From assembly GCF_020509005.1 (NCBI RefSeq), contig NC_063018.1, positions 558,001 to 622,000 of the forward strand: 64,000 bases of DNA, given 5' to 3'. Positions 33,820 through 44,648 of the stretch are shown here, piece by piece (position 1 is the stretch's first letter; each line of letters begins with the position of its first letter). The notes beneath the pieces were generated by a model that saw nothing but the letters and a program-made list of their open reading frames with translations, was not told the DNA's origin and did not search any database. Origin of the DNA: Fulvia fulva. Lineage: Eukaryota > Ascomycota > Dothideomycetes > Mycosphaerellales > Mycosphaerellaceae. Position numbers and translations under genes: made by a program.

Positions 33820-34329
33820 AGTCAAGAATATCGTGGTGAAGCTGTGAAGAATTAGGACAAGATGCCAAAAATGGTAAGGGTAACCAGCTCGAGTTGATGC
33901 GCGACAGAACTTCGGATCTCGACTGTACGTTCAGGAAGAACAAGCGGGCTGCAGGAAGAGTGCGTGGTACAACTTTACTCAAGGCTATGATCGCACCTTC
34001 TAGTATGAGTAGCCACCAGTCCTGCTCTGGCACAGACTGGCTGTTCAGATTCGTACCTGCTGTCATCATGTCAAATTTGTCTTAGGTGTGCTCTTTATCA
34101 TCTACTCTGTCACTCTCGAGACTCGCACCCACTGGTGAACCATTCGAACTGTCCCGGCTCAACGCGGTCGCCTTTGCATTCCACGCACAATACAGAACGC
34201 CACGAGGAAATGACATGCTGGCTACGGAATCCAGATAGCTTCCTATGCCTCCACTCTACTGTCCTCTCCAGTGGCCTTCCAACCGCTGTCCTCACCACCT
34301 TACTCGATCGTACGTCTCCGCTATCTGGC
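33820..34329. other. Convergent 3' region, no gene seen
   Basis: This lies between the stops of F-box members 2 and 3. Only short ORFs are present. Confidence 0.4.
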
Positions 34330-34921
34330 TCAGGCTGTCTCGTGGTGTGAGCCAAAAGTGTAACGGAGAGCCACGTGTTTCTCAATGTGTTGCTCGACCC
34401 TTTTAGTTGCCAAGTCCACCAATTCCCCCAAGGTATGATGAGCCTCCACTGCCATCTCTGTATTTACAAAGACTTGGTCTTCGCAGCTAAGGAACATGTT
34501 CCTGTGCTCATTTACAATACCGATCTTGATGTGACGCCAGAAGCCAGTTCGCAACGAGCTATTCAAGTCCGCACTGAGCTGAGCTGGATCATGATCAACG
34601 TGGGACCGGAGCCACTTGCAGGGCAGCTCGGCCTCGAACTCGTCCCAGTCTTGGATCGCATCGAAGGCGATTCTATACGGGTGCGTGGCACGGATGATGC
34701 GGTTGTCTGCGAGGAAACGTGACTGGTGTTCGGAGTCTGGTCGACACGAGGCACATGCGCTTCTGGATTGCTGTCGAAGTGGTGATGATGGCGTTGAAGG
34801 TACTGTTGACGGATTGCAGGACGAAGAGTGTGACCTCATCCGTCTCGAGCAAAATCATTCCGAGGAGTTCTGGAATGGCGGAGACATTGCCTGCCGCGCG
34901 AGGTTCGCCTTGAGCGGCCAT
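34330..34921 (-). pseudogene. F-box protein, local family member 3, frameshifted
   Basis: ATG 34921 opens an F-box half (SAIPELLGMILLETDEV, then TAIQKRMCL) whose frame soon ends in unrelated residues. The continuation lies in another frame: CRPDSEHQSRFLADNR to the family's C-terminal block HHTLGELVDLATKRVEQHI, with stop at 34330. The switch falls near 34735-34755 and no intron of reasonable size fits between. One base has probably been gained or two lost. About 190 residues would be expected when intact, like member 2. It lies on the strand opposite members 1 and 2. Confidence 0.6.
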
Positions 34922-35125
34922 CTGTGATCAGTCGTTAGTCTACAGAACCTGTTGTGAACGAGCTAGAACACTTCCGATGATGGCGTGGTCAGTTTTGGTT
35001 GTCTTTGAGAAGAGTGTTGTTATGTCGAGTCACAGGAACTTGGTGCAAGTGAGAAGAATAAATTCTACACGTGAAGGGGAGCTCAACCTACGGCGTTTCA
35101 GATTCCGCGGCGCGATCACATGCTA

Positions 35126-35156
35126 CAGTCCTGGGCATAGTTTTTACAACCCCTGT
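35126..35156 (+). repeat. Terminal inverted repeat, left
   Basis: A 31-bp repeat that matches the reverse complement of the right end except at one position (G here, A in the other, at base 15). Confidence 0.9.
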
Positions 35157-35205
35157 TCTTCCACCTTTCCTCATTAGAAAGGATGTATCCACTGCTTGGC
35201 GTAGC

Positions 35206-36234
35206 TCACCCCCTGGTGTGTCCTCCATTGTTGGCTATTACTGCCTTGCAGCGTTCTCGCATACTCTTGCACATACGTTGTATGTCCTCAGGTGTGAGCT
35301 TGGCCCATTCAATCTTGATAGCAGCTATTACCTCATCTCGTGTTGTAGGAAAATGAGCACCTACCCTATGCTTAAGAAGAGCCCATAGATTGTCAATAGG
35401 GTTGAGATCTGGTGAATTGGCTGGCCATTCCATAAGATGTAGGCCCTTCTCCTTAAATAGACTCACCGTTGCCTTCGCCTTGTGGATTGAGGCGTTGTCT
35501 TGCATAACAATGCAGTCCTGCGAGCCTGTTGACACTCGCTGCTTCTCAATTGCCGTGTGGATAAGAGGGACAATCTGGCTGCGATACACCTCACCGTCGA
35601 CAGAGTCCTTCTCGAATATATGGACTTCCATAGGTCCATCTGCAGAGATACAGCCCCATATCATACAGGCTGAGAACTTGCGGAAGCGTGCTGTAAGACA
35701 GTGTTCGTGATAAGCCTCATCTGCCCTGCATGTCACATAGAACTGTCCGAATATTCCACACCTGAATGAAGCTTCATCTGTCCAAAGGACCTGAGCCCAC
35801 TGTTCCACCGTCCGTTTAATATGAGCCCTTGCCCATCCAAGCCGTGCCTCCTTGTGTTTCTCAGTCAACAACGGCTTGCGTGTTGCGAAATATCGTGAGA
35901 AGCCCTCCTTCTCAAACGCAGCTCTTACTGTCCGGACGTCGCTGAAGATGCCCTCTATCGCGGCAATCTGTTCGTATCGCAGGCAGCGGCTGTTGGCATC
36001 AGTGGTGGCTCGATGGACAAGTCGCTGACGCTTGGAGGTGTTGATTACAGGTGGTGGGCCTCTCTTCTTCGGTGTGGAAGGTGGCACTCTTTCAAGCCGT
36101 GAAATTACTGAAGAGACAGAGCCTTTGTTGGTGTGAAGGGCGTCTGCAATCTGCTGCAGCGGCCAGTGGGCGTGTCTGTGAAGAGACCACATCTCGCCCT
36201 TCTCGAATTCGGTGAAGACGCGTCCCTTCGGCAT
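35206..36234 (-). CDS. Tc1-like transposase (DD34D)
   Basis: A 342-residue transposase that cuts and inserts its element at TA sites in the nucleus. ATG 36234 opens MPKGRVFTEFEKGEMWSLHR, followed by an HTH-type DNA-binding region (WPLQQIADALHTNKGSVSSV, about residues 22-45). The catalytic domain shows the first Asp in VLWTDEASF, the second in IVMQDNASIHKAK and the third acidic residue in SPDLNPIDNLWALLK. The third is Asp, whereas Tc1 relatives usually have Glu in NPIENLW; the spacing is 34 residues. No frameshift or stop is present. The same frame is open 5' to 36618 through the inverted repeat into host sequence, creating a potential longer fusion. Confidence 0.9.
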   Translation of the reverse strand: MPKGRVFTEFEKGEMWSLHRHAHWPLQQIADALHTNKGSVSSVISRLERVPPSTPKKRGPPPVINTSKRQRLVHRATTDANSRCLRYEQIAAIEGIFSDVRTVRAAFEKEGFSRYFATRKPLLTEKHKEARLGWARAHIKRTVEQWAQVLWTDEASFRCGIFGQFYVTCRADEAYHEHCLTARFRKFSACMIWGCISADGPMEVHIFEKDSVDGEVYRSQIVPLIHTAIEKQRVSTGSQDCIVMQDNASIHKAKATVSLFKEKGLHLMEWPANSPDLNPIDNLWALLKHRVGAHFPTTRDEVIAAIKIEWAKLTPEDIQRMCKSMRERCKAVIANNGGHTRG

Positions 36235-36336
36235 GGTGGCGATAGATAGCGCGTGTGTGAGTGTGTGGATAATGAGATTGAAGGTAGCAACACCTTCTGA
36301 GATGGACATGGGTAGCCAGAAAGGGTTAGCGTAAAT

Positions 36337-36367
36337 ACAGGGGTTGTAAAAATTATGCCCAGGACTG
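36337..36367 (-). repeat. Terminal inverted repeat, right
   Basis: This is the partner of 35126-35156 with one mismatch. The transposase reading frame runs through it from the flanking host sequence without a stop. Confidence 0.9.
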
Positions 36368-37045
36368 TACTCCATCGGCCAACTCCCCTTATTCCAAGCC
36401 ACCGCCTCCTGAACAACCTTCCGCAACTCATCCTGTCCCTCCCACTCCGACCCCCCAGCCATAACCCGGGTGTGGAACGTCCACAACGGATGCCCGATCC
36501 TCATGCCCCCGACCTTCCCCATCTTCATGCATGGAACTCCCCTATCAAGCGCGACTTCGCCTCGCGCATACTGCAAAATCACTCCCTCGAAACTTTCTGC
36601 ACGATCGCGAAATGCCACTGCTTCGTCTCACCCCGCGATCTCACCAGGCCGACCTGATCTATACTGAAGGGGTAGATCGCTTTTGCGATTTCATCACTTT
36701 GAAGAATGCCCCTGAGCTTCTTCCAGTCGAAGGTCTTGCGAGTCTTCTTGAGGGTAGTGGACGAAGCCATAGAAGGTCTTGTCAACGCGCTGAGTCGACA
36801 ATATTTCGTTCGGGTCGAGGTTGAGGAGGATGTTCTCGAGTAACTCCGGTATAGCGAAGGTACGCGCCGCGGCGCTCGAGTGTCCTGCTCCTGCAGTCTT
36901 GAAAGCATGTTAATTCCGAGATGTGGTGATTGAGTACGGCAAGTCGTACTTGAGATTTTGTTGCTATTGTATCTCCCTTTCCAGTGTTGCTCAGTTGTCT
37001 TGAGGTGGTTGTCTTGCGCGCTGTCTTGCTCATGTTGGTACCCAT
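36368..37045 (-). pseudogene. F-box protein, local family member 4, frameshifted and hit by the transposon
   Basis: Exon 1 is 37045-36950 (MGTNMSKTARKTTTSRQ...). An intron with a TTAAC branch is followed by exon 2 from 36897 with the F-box TFAIPELLENILLNLDPNE and QRVDKTFYGFV. The coding sense then jumps frame near 36770 (STTLKKTRKTFDWKKLRG) and again near 36615 (AFRDRAESFEGVILQYARG). It ends WPME just before the TA target of the transposon. If the element is removed, the next codon is TAG, so the insertion split the original stop codon. The gene was probably already decaying, since the frameshifts lie upstream of the insertion. Confidence 0.7.
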
Positions 37046-37377
37046 GGTGCTGATCTGTTTATGGCGGTTGAAGTTGTGGACGGTGCTGGAAGTGATGAGG
37101 GCGACTGCTGACAACAAGCTGAGCAGAGTCCGTGCTCGCTCAATTGACCGCTTTCCTGACAATGGAACTTTGTCATTCGTAGTGTAGTGAGGTCGAGTGG
37201 TAGAACTTTGTGGTGGTTGTAATGACTCGCGACACTACTAAACTAAGCCGAGGAGCACACGTGCTCGCGCTATTGTTCGCTGTTTGACAATGTCCTAGAT
37301 CGCTCATTCTGGGAGCCCTTGTAAGGGCTACGTACTGTCACTCGCATCTACCATCGCAATCAACAGCCACCACTGCT
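37046..37377. other. Intergenic, no gene seen
   Basis: Presumed promoter of the broken F-box copy and 3' flank of the next one. Confidence 0.35.
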
Positions 37378-38105
37378 CTACCCATAGTACATCACCGGCG
37401 TCAAGTTCACAAGATGCTCCTTGCCAGCATCAATCGCCTTGTCCGCCAGCTCTCCAAGCGTCTGCCCCTCCGTAATACTACCATCAACCGGATACCCGCA
37501 GCACTGTAGCTCCATCGCATACTGCGGAAAGTAAGGCACAAGAATATTCCTCCACGAATCGCTCTGCTCAATCGCTTTGCTGCCGTCCAATGTGCAAGGT
37601 GCCCGGCCGACCATAACGCCCGGAGACTCCTCGTTCCAGGAGAGGGAAACGTTCATTGCCAGAACAAGCGCTTCCGGTCCCGTGCTCGGTCGCAAGTGGC
37701 ACCAGAAGGGAAAGAGCACGCATTGTATCGCTGCGAAAAATGCTCTGTATGCATCAAGGATGTTCGGTAGCTCAGGTGCTATGATCGTGGTCTTCGGCGC
37801 TTCCAGGAGCATTCTTTGTCGTAATGTTGGCGAGGACTTGATCACAGCCTGGAACATCTTGCTGACTCTCCGAACCTCGAAGAGTCGCGTCCATGACGAC
37901 TTGTCCAAGTCGCCAAGCTGTACAAGGACACATTCCAGGAGTTCTGGCACGGCGAAGACCTGCTCGACGGCTGATGTCTTTTTAGGCTCGTCTGGAAGAC
38001 ACAACTTCAAGGTTCATTAGCACAGCCGCTTCGATGCCAAGTCAGGAACCATACAGCGGAGTCGTTTCTGATGCAAGAGGGTCTTGCTGGTATAGTGGTA
38101 GCCAT
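37378..38105 (-). CDS. F-box protein, local family member 5
   Basis: A predicted 225-residue protein. Exon 1 is 38105-38055 (MATTIPARPSCIRNDSA) and exon 2 is 38004-37378. The 50-nt intron has a GTATGG donor and a GCTAATGA branch. The ORF in exon 2 alone has no ATG at its start, which is why an upstream exon is needed. The F-box is QVFAVPELLECVLVQLGDLD, then RVSKMFQAVI and TLRQRMLLEAP. The C-terminal family block is GQTLGELADKAIDAGKEHL. It reads cleanly to the stop. Its N-terminal splice is the least certain part. Confidence 0.7.
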
Positions 38106-38556
38106 ATCGCGAGTATATGATCGTTGATGATGCCACTAGGAGTGTAAGGACACGATGATCGAATATAGGATGTGAGGATCTCGATCTGCAATGTGCACTG
38201 TGGAAGTTATAGCTCGCTTGTTGTTTGCCATTTTGCCAAATGTGGTAGGATCGCTCGAGGGCCGTTCCAGGAGGTGGGCTGTGGGTCGTGATAGGCCTTT
38301 TCCTTGTCCACTTGAACAGAGCCTGCTGTTTCTTCTGAACAGCTCGGTGGTTGTTCGGCAAGGCCACTCTTCGGTGCTCGGTTGCGCCTGTGGTTTAGTT
38401 GCCGTAATGCGGTTTCGCTCTTCGCGATGTTCCCACACCGCATCGACATAGGCCCACGTGATAGCATAACCCTTCGAAAGCCGAAAGGTGGTAGAACTGT
38501 GGTCCGGAAGACGTTGCCAAACATCCAAGACAATTGATCATCCTCGAGTCATCCTC
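38106..38556. other. Intergenic, no gene seen
   Basis: Between F-box member 5 and the IES6 stop. Only short overlapping ORFs without coding character are seen. Confidence 0.35.
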
Positions 38557-39126
38557 TCATTTGAGCACGGTGTTTGCGCCTCTCGCAGCGAGATACTCTT
38601 GCACTTGTGTTGTGCTCAGGCTTTTGACGACTGCATAGATTTCCGCGTTGAAGTAGTACAGGCCAGTCTTGGGATCTTTGTACTTGGCTGGAAGTCCTGT
38701 GATGTCGCAGTACTTCTTCCTAGGCTTCAGACTTGGTGCTGCTGCAATGCTCGTATATGTCACACTTGGACCGCCAAAGTTGGCACCGGCCAGAGGTGTC
38801 GCAATACCATTGCTCTGCTTCGCATTCATCTCCAGAACAATCCTCCCCAGGTCCTGGCTAGCTTTCTCTGGGTTGGGGTTGAGGGAGGGTGTATTGGTGT
38901 CATCTGTCGCGGGCATCGGCGTGCTTGCACCGGAATTCTGCTGCGTGTTGAGCATGCTCTGTTGTGCACGCTGAGCCTCCGACAGTATCTGCTTCAAGTT
39001 CTTGTTTCTCCGCTGCGGTGGCTTCCAGTTCGGATTGCGGAAGGGCTTCTGCATCTTGTGTAGATCGAGCTGGTCGAGGAGTGCGGCGTGCGTCTCCTCG
39101 TTGGAGTGCGTCGTGATGGGCGCCAT
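38557..39126 (-). CDS. IES6: INO80 chromatin-remodelling complex subunit Ies6
   Basis: A 189-residue subunit that, with Arp5, helps INO80 engage nucleosomes in the nucleus. The C-terminal YL1_C domain is clear: KPRKKYCDITGLPAKYKDPK then LYYFNAEIYAVVKSL (about residues 130-170). The N-terminal part has the basic PFRNPNWKPPQRRNKNLKQI block typical of Ies6. ATG 39126 has A at -3; an in-frame ATG at 39192 would add 22 residues. Single exon, intact. It diverges from YKT6, with 274 bp between the start codons. Confidence 0.85.
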   Translation of the reverse strand: MAPITTHSNEETHAALLDQLDLHKMQKPFRNPNWKPPQRRNKNLKQILSEAQRAQQSMLNTQQNSGASTPMPATDDTNTPSLNPNPEKASQDLGRIVLEMNAKQSNGIATPLAGANFGGPSVTYTSIAAAPSLKPRKKYCDITGLPAKYKDPKTGLYYFNAEIYAVVKSLSTTQVQEYLAARGANTVLK

Positions 39127-39400
39127 GATGGCTGTATTGAATCGGTGTCGTCGATATGGATGTCGTTCAAGGTTGTTCACAAGATGGAGCACATGGAGCT
39201 TGTTATGAACCGTGATGCTAGCAACCAGTCAGCCGGATTCCGCGCCGCTAAGACTAGTTCTAACTGGACCCTGTGTGATGCGAGGACATTCAAGTAGTCT
39301 TACAGTATACGCACCTTTAATCCTACCAGTCAACCACAACAACAACACCCTCCACCACACCACAAACTCCTCCTCAACCGCTTGCCCCACACCCGCAACC

Positions 39401-40133
39401 ATGAAGATCCTCTACATCGGCGTACGCACCCTCCCTCACCACCACCACCACCACTCCCCCCCACCAACCTCTAACACCCATCCCCCCAGATCCTCAAAAA
39501 CGAATCCAAACCCGCCATCGAACTCTCCGCCGAACGCGACCTCACCTCCTTCTCGCGCTTCACCCGCAGCAACGTCGGCGAATTCCTCACCGTCTTCGCC
39601 AAAACCGTCGCCGAGCGCACAACCCCCGGCCAACGTCAAGACGTCGAGGAGCAATCCTACACCTTCCACGCCTACTCGCGCTCCGAAGGCCTCTGCGGCA
39701 TAATAATAACAGACCATGAGTACCCCAAGATGGTCGCGCATCAGTTGCTCTCAAAGGTGCTGGACGAGTTTATAAGTCGGTATCCGAAGAGCACGTGGGA
39801 GAATAGTAGTGGGGAGGTGCCGTTTCCGGCGTTGAAGGAGTATATTGTCAAGTATCAGGATCCGGGGCAGGCGGATGGGATTATGAAGGTATGTCATTGT
39901 CATGCAACATGGGGGAGTTGTGATGAGGTTGGGATACTGATATGTTGGCTGCACTACAGATCCAGAAGGAACTTGATGAGACGAAGATTGTGCTGCACAA
40001 GACTATTGAGTCGGTCCTCGAGCGTGGAGAGAAGATTGATAGTCTGGTCGCGAAGTCGGATGGTCTTAGCGCACAATCGAAGATGTTCTACACGCAGGCC
40101 AAGAAGCAGAACAGCTGCTGCACGATCATGTAA
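39401..40133 (+). CDS. YKT6: R-SNARE Ykt6
   Basis: A 197-residue prenylated SNARE used in several fusion steps (Golgi, vacuole, autophagosome). Exons are 39401-39421 (MKILYIG), 39490-39888 and 39960-40133, with phase 0 introns. The longin domain covers residues 1-130 ([32 protein letters not shown]). The SNARE helix follows ([20 protein letters not shown], then [16 protein letters not shown] with the zero-layer Arg). It ends in CCTIM, giving the palmitoylated Cys and the CaaX-type prenyl Cys. Intron 1 contains a run of CAC triplets. Confidence 0.93.
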
Positions 40134-40330
40134 AGGCCTTGCAGGAGATGAGATTAGAGGTATCAACGGGCGTACAAAGGAGTTTGGGAGGTCAAGATGG
40201 AATGGGAGTGAAGGCTCGCTGAGTATTTGAGATTATGGGCCATGGACACCTTCATATTAGAGCCACGATATGCATGATCTGCTCCTTTGATACTTTCGAC
40301 GGCCCACGCCTCGTCTTGCCGTCTGATTCT

Positions 40331-42196
40331 TCATCGGATCGGTAGTTCTCTCTTGCTTGCGCTGGACTTCTCCGGTGTAGACGCCATCTCCCAGAAGCCC
40401 GTCTCCATCTGCAGACACTGTCAGTATACAGTGCCTCTCCATCCCCTTGTTTTTCGACTCACCATCGTAGCATGCACAAAGATCTTGACCAACTCCTCAA
40501 TCCTGCCCGGACTCTGCTTGAACGCATGCTTCTCCACCAACTCGCATCCCTTCTTGACAGCTTCGGTGTAGTCGGCAGCAGTATAGTTGTCAATCCAGGT
40601 CGCGTAACGATTCATTCCCTTCGGCGGATGTGTCTTCTGTAACTGTACCCAACGTCAGCGAGAGCCCTTGCTCCTCGACCTCAACTGCCTTCGTCTAGGG
40701 CCATACATACCTTCTTCAACCTCCTCCCAATCATCCCATACCCCAACAAACACGGCAATAGCGCGATCTGTAACGCCAACCAATCCTCACTCTGCCCCAC
40801 ATCGAGGACATACCGACTATACGCCGTACAAGCCTGACTCTCCTCATAACTTTCAATCATCTCCCTCGTCAACCCAAACTCCCTGCATTCCCCCAGATGC
40901 AGGCTCATCTCCGTGTGGATATGGCTCACAATCTGCGCACTCGCCGCGATATCTTCAATCTTCTTCGCCTTATACCCCGCCAACGCATTCGCGCGCGCGA
41001 AGTGCGTGAGGTAGAGATAATCCTGTATCATGTAGTACTTGAACGCCTCCGGGTCGAGGGTGCCGTCGCCCATCTTCTCGACGAAGGGGTGGTGGGTGTA
41101 TTCATGCCAAGGATCGATAACGAGGGGATGGGAGAGAATGTAGTCGACGAACCCGGCGGGTGGGAAGGGCATGATCTGGAGGGAGTGGAAGTGGTTGATG
41201 GGACCAGAGCCGGTGCCTAGCTTGACGGCTGTCTTGATGCCGGCGTCGACGTAGCGGGATGCGGAGATGACGGATTGGAGAACGTCATGGCCTTCGGCGA
41301 GGTTGCATGCGAGGGCGGAAGCGAGGGAGCAGCCTGTCCCGTGGGTGTTGGAAGTTTTCTGGTAGGGGAACTCGAGGACGTTGAAGGAAGTGCCGTCGAA
41401 GAGAATGTTGGCGATGATAGCCTTCTGATCTTCAGTCCGAGCCACCTTGTATTCTGATGTGAGAGGGAGGTGGCCGCCTTTGAGAAGGACATACTTAGGT
41501 CCGAGCGCTTGGACTGCTGCGGCGAGTCGTTTCATGCCGTGGAGGTCCTTGATCTCGTCAGTCTGCACGCCAGCTTCTCTGAGCATGAGGTTGGCTTCAG
41601 GGATGTTCGGTGTAAGGACTGTGGTAACAGGAAGCAGATCGGAGCACAATATTCTGACGGCTCTCTCTGGAAGTAGTTGTGCGCCACTCGTTGAGACCAT
41701 GACCTGGTTCACACATTAGCAAGGTTCGTCAAGAACGGCATTCGACTTCATACAGGATCGACCACAGAGATCGCCACATAGTGCTGGCGAATGGCATTGG
41801 CAACAACCTTGACAGTCTGCGCCGAAGCGAGCATGCCTTGCACATGTCAGTATTGCCTGCTCTGGGCATGATCATCGCTGGCATTGAACGATCTTATGAG
41901 ATGTACCTGTCTTGAGCACATCTACACCAATGTCTTCTATACAAGCAACTATCTGCTTCTGTACGAAGTCCGAAGGTGTTTCGTGAATACCATAAACACC
42001 ATGTGTGTTTTGTGCTGTCAATGCAGCCGTCGCTGTCATTGCATAGCATCCATGAGCTAGTGGCAAGGGTTAGATATGGATGGAAGAACTGAATTGCTGT
42101 TACTCAGTCTGACTCACCTGCAATGACTTTCTGATCAGCCTCCAGGCCAGCTCCACCCGAGCTATCCGAGCCTGCGACGACCAGAATCCTCTTCAT
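40331..42196 (-). CDS. THI20: Bifunctional HMP/HMP-P kinase and thiaminase II (THI20-type)
   Basis: A 520-residue thiamine enzyme. The N-terminal ThiD-like kinase phosphorylates hydroxymethylpyrimidine and its phosphate. The C-terminal TenA-like domain hydrolyses thiamine breakdown products for salvage. Exons are 42196-42118, 42056-41907, 41836-41754, 41703-40711, 40642-40463 and 40408-40331; all joins keep frame. Kinase signatures are VVAGSDSSGGAGLEADQK, VLTPNIPEANLM and the anion-hole SNTHGTGCSLASALA. TenA signatures are VIDPWHEYTHHPFVEKMGDG, DYLYLTHFARANALA and the catalytic Cys in EESQACTAYSRYVL, with AWIDNY-like ATWIDNYTAADY near the end. No ThiE domain. I see no TPP riboswitch in the 5' flank or in intron 1. 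Confidence 0.9.
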
Positions 42197-42749
42197 GGTC
42201 GGTGTTGTCTTGTTGATGGTGATATTCAAACGATGTTCAAACGATCCCAATGTTTTGGCTCTGCAAAGCGGGCTGTGCTGCAATGTACGCAGTGGCGTGT
42301 TTCAGGCAGCAAACGCCCTGACAATCATGGCAGGAGCTATGGGAGTGGTACATTCTTTCATCGACTCTCGATCGCGCAATACCACAGGAGCACCAACGGG
42401 TTCGCCCAATGTACGCTCCAGTAGCGGCTAGTCGGATTGTATAGCTCAAGCTTGACGCGACATTCTGTCCAGCTCAACAAAGTGCCACGAGGCGTGAGTG
42501 TCACTCGAAGCACGTAACCTGTCATGGCAGAGTGTCAGCAGACCGTCAAACAAAGGTCTTAATGCTTCGCGAAGTTCTGTCCAGATAGAATGACTCGGAC
42601 AAGTGTGGAAACACGCGGTTGTCGCGTGGTGTAGGGTGTAGACCGCCGTAGTGCGATGTACCAGGCATGTGAAGCTGCATGATCTCACCATTCTAAGGCA
42701 TAGCATCGTCAATCTGAATCGTCCGAGCCGAAGTCTGACATGTTATTAT
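42197..42749. other. Intergenic, no gene seen
   Basis: Promoter side of the thiamine gene and 3' flank of the F-box/LRR gene. Short ORFs only. Confidence 0.4.
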
Positions 42750-44648
42750 CTAGGTAGACACGTTAGCAAAGTTGTCAACAATAGCTTGCCTGTCGAACTG
42801 AACCCGAGCTATCGTGCGTAGGCCTCTCTCGGTGACCAGAGCGAGTCGGAAGGCAAACATCGAATCGTGGAACTCACCACGCAGAAGTGTGTACTCGAAA
42901 CGACCTGTGAAGATGTGTCAGTGAAGTGCAATCTGACATGCTCCAATTTACGGCGCTATTGAAGCGCGTGCCCTGCTGTTGGATTTCTGAAGGGACTTAC
43001 CATCAAGTTTCTTGGCAATGACCTCTCTGATCAGTTCTTGGCTCTCTGTTGAGATGGCATTGTCCGGGTCCGCGTTGTCGACAGTCACACTGAAGCCGTG
43101 ATGGGTATCGTCAAGCTGATTGATGAAATCCAGGATTCCAGTCTCAGTAAATGATGTGATGCCGATAAAGGTTACCGCCTTCAAGCTGGGCAGCTTTGCC
43201 AGAGCCGACCACACAGCATCGGATATGCCGTATCCGCCGATGTACAAATCTTCCAGGTTGTGCAGATGCTGGGCAAGTAAGGCGATGTGCTCGTCCGTGA
43301 AGTAGTCCGAGATGCGTGTGAGACGCAATTCGCGGAGACCCTTGAGAGAGCAGAAGGCATTCATTAAAGTCTCGATGTCGTCTCTCGCAGCGGGATCAGG
43401 ATCTGCGCGAAGCAGAAGGCTCCTTAGACTTGGCTGTTGGCTGAGCGCTTGGTGGAAATCTTGATGATCCTTGACAACGTACTGCGTACCTTCCGTGGCA
43501 TTGATTTGGAGACTCTCTAGCTTGATGTCCTGGTTCAGCAACACTGGAAGGAGTAGATCCGGAGCAGACAGCACGTTGTTGAAGCTGACGTCTGTCAACA
43601 TGTGACAATTCTTGAGCCACGCCACAATCTCGAGAAAGACGTCATGCTGCGTGCTCTTCAGGTCTGTGGAGGTGGTAGAAGCTGTGACTGCGAGCAATTC
43701 CAAGGCAGTACAGCCTTGTAACAATGCCAAACCTTGAATTCCTTCATTGTCAAGATGGAGCTTCAACGAGTGGAGGCTTTTGCCGTGGCCGTTCAGTGCA
43801 AGGCAGGTCTCAGCTCCGATGCCACACCCACTGATGTTCTCAAAATACACCAGAGAGTTGTCTTGCATTCCACTGATGAACGCAGCCATATGATGGTCGG
43901 CATCTTCGTTGGCTGAGGTGTAGACCCTCAAGCTGCTCAGGTTGGGACAATGAGCGTGTAATAAGTTGCGTATTGTTTCGTTAGCGAGGGCCTTCCCGTC
44001 CCAGAGATCCAGCGACATCAGGTTCGTAAGGCGTGGTGCCCATTCGAGCAGTGCGCTCGATAGTATGTCCGTATTGGCGGGTTCTGAAAGCGACTCGAGT
44101 TGTGGCGCATGTTTGGTGATCTCGTCGCCTATTGCCGTGATAATCCTCTTAATTTCCAGTCGGCTCTGGCGACCCCTTCCCGATGCCTGCTGTACGAAGT
44201 GGAATTTCGCGAGCTCACCAGTGAAGAAGTGTTTCGCAACCTTGCCTCTGAACTTGTCGTCGTCGAGTAGGTCTGCCAGGTCACGGAGATCGAGTGACCG
44301 CAAGTGACGGCAGTATGGGTATATGGTCTTGCCGAACGCAGACAGGATGGTCGTACGCCAGAGTATTGACCAACGTTGCACGGTCAACTCTTGTTCTGCT
44401 AGTGGGAGACCCTCGCCGCCACCTTTCACAGGTGCTTGATGGCTGATGCTGCTAAACATTAGCTTCATGATTGCTCTACCTCCCCATTTGGCATACCGGT
44501 ATAAAGCAGATATCGCTCCATAGCTAGCGAGTTGTTTACTGCTTATCGAGACATGGTAGAGTGTCGGGAAGTCGAGCCGGTCGGACAACTCAGTTGAGAG
44601 GAGATGGAAGAGGTCGGCCGGCAATGCCTGGAGACTGTCTTCTGCCAT
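42750..44648 (-). CDS. F-box/leucine-rich-repeat-like protein
   Basis: A 600-residue protein from exons 44648-43001 and 42904-42750. The joint G|GT gives DGRFEYTLLRGEFHDSMFAF. Without the splice the ORF ends in unrelated residues at 42948. Residues 5-50 resemble an F-box (ALPADLFHLLSTELSDRLDF, VSISSKQLASYG). From about 130 onward irregular leucine-rich units recur (LRSLDLRDLADLL, LTNLMSLDLWDGKAL, LSSLRVYTSAN, LRELRLTRISDYF, LEDLYIGGYGISD). A role as SCF substrate receptor is inferred. It is unrelated in the C-terminal part to the small F-box cluster at 32-38 kb. Confidence 0.8.

Larger units (their letters stand above)
35126..36367 (-). mobile_element. Tc1/mariner-superfamily transposon, complete
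   Basis: A 1,242-bp element. Its terminal inverted repeats start CAGTCCTGGGCATA at both ends. It is flanked by TA on each side (35124-35125 and 36368-36369), the target duplication typical of this superfamily. One open transposase gene fills most of it. Near-identical ends and an intact gene suggest a recent insertion. It sits in the stop codon of a broken F-box gene (see 36368-37045). Confidence 0.92.

Noticed and set aside
36984..37187. Plus-strand ORF over the F-box pseudogene start
   Set aside because: It is the opposite-strand shadow of exon 1 and promoter of the broken F-box copy.
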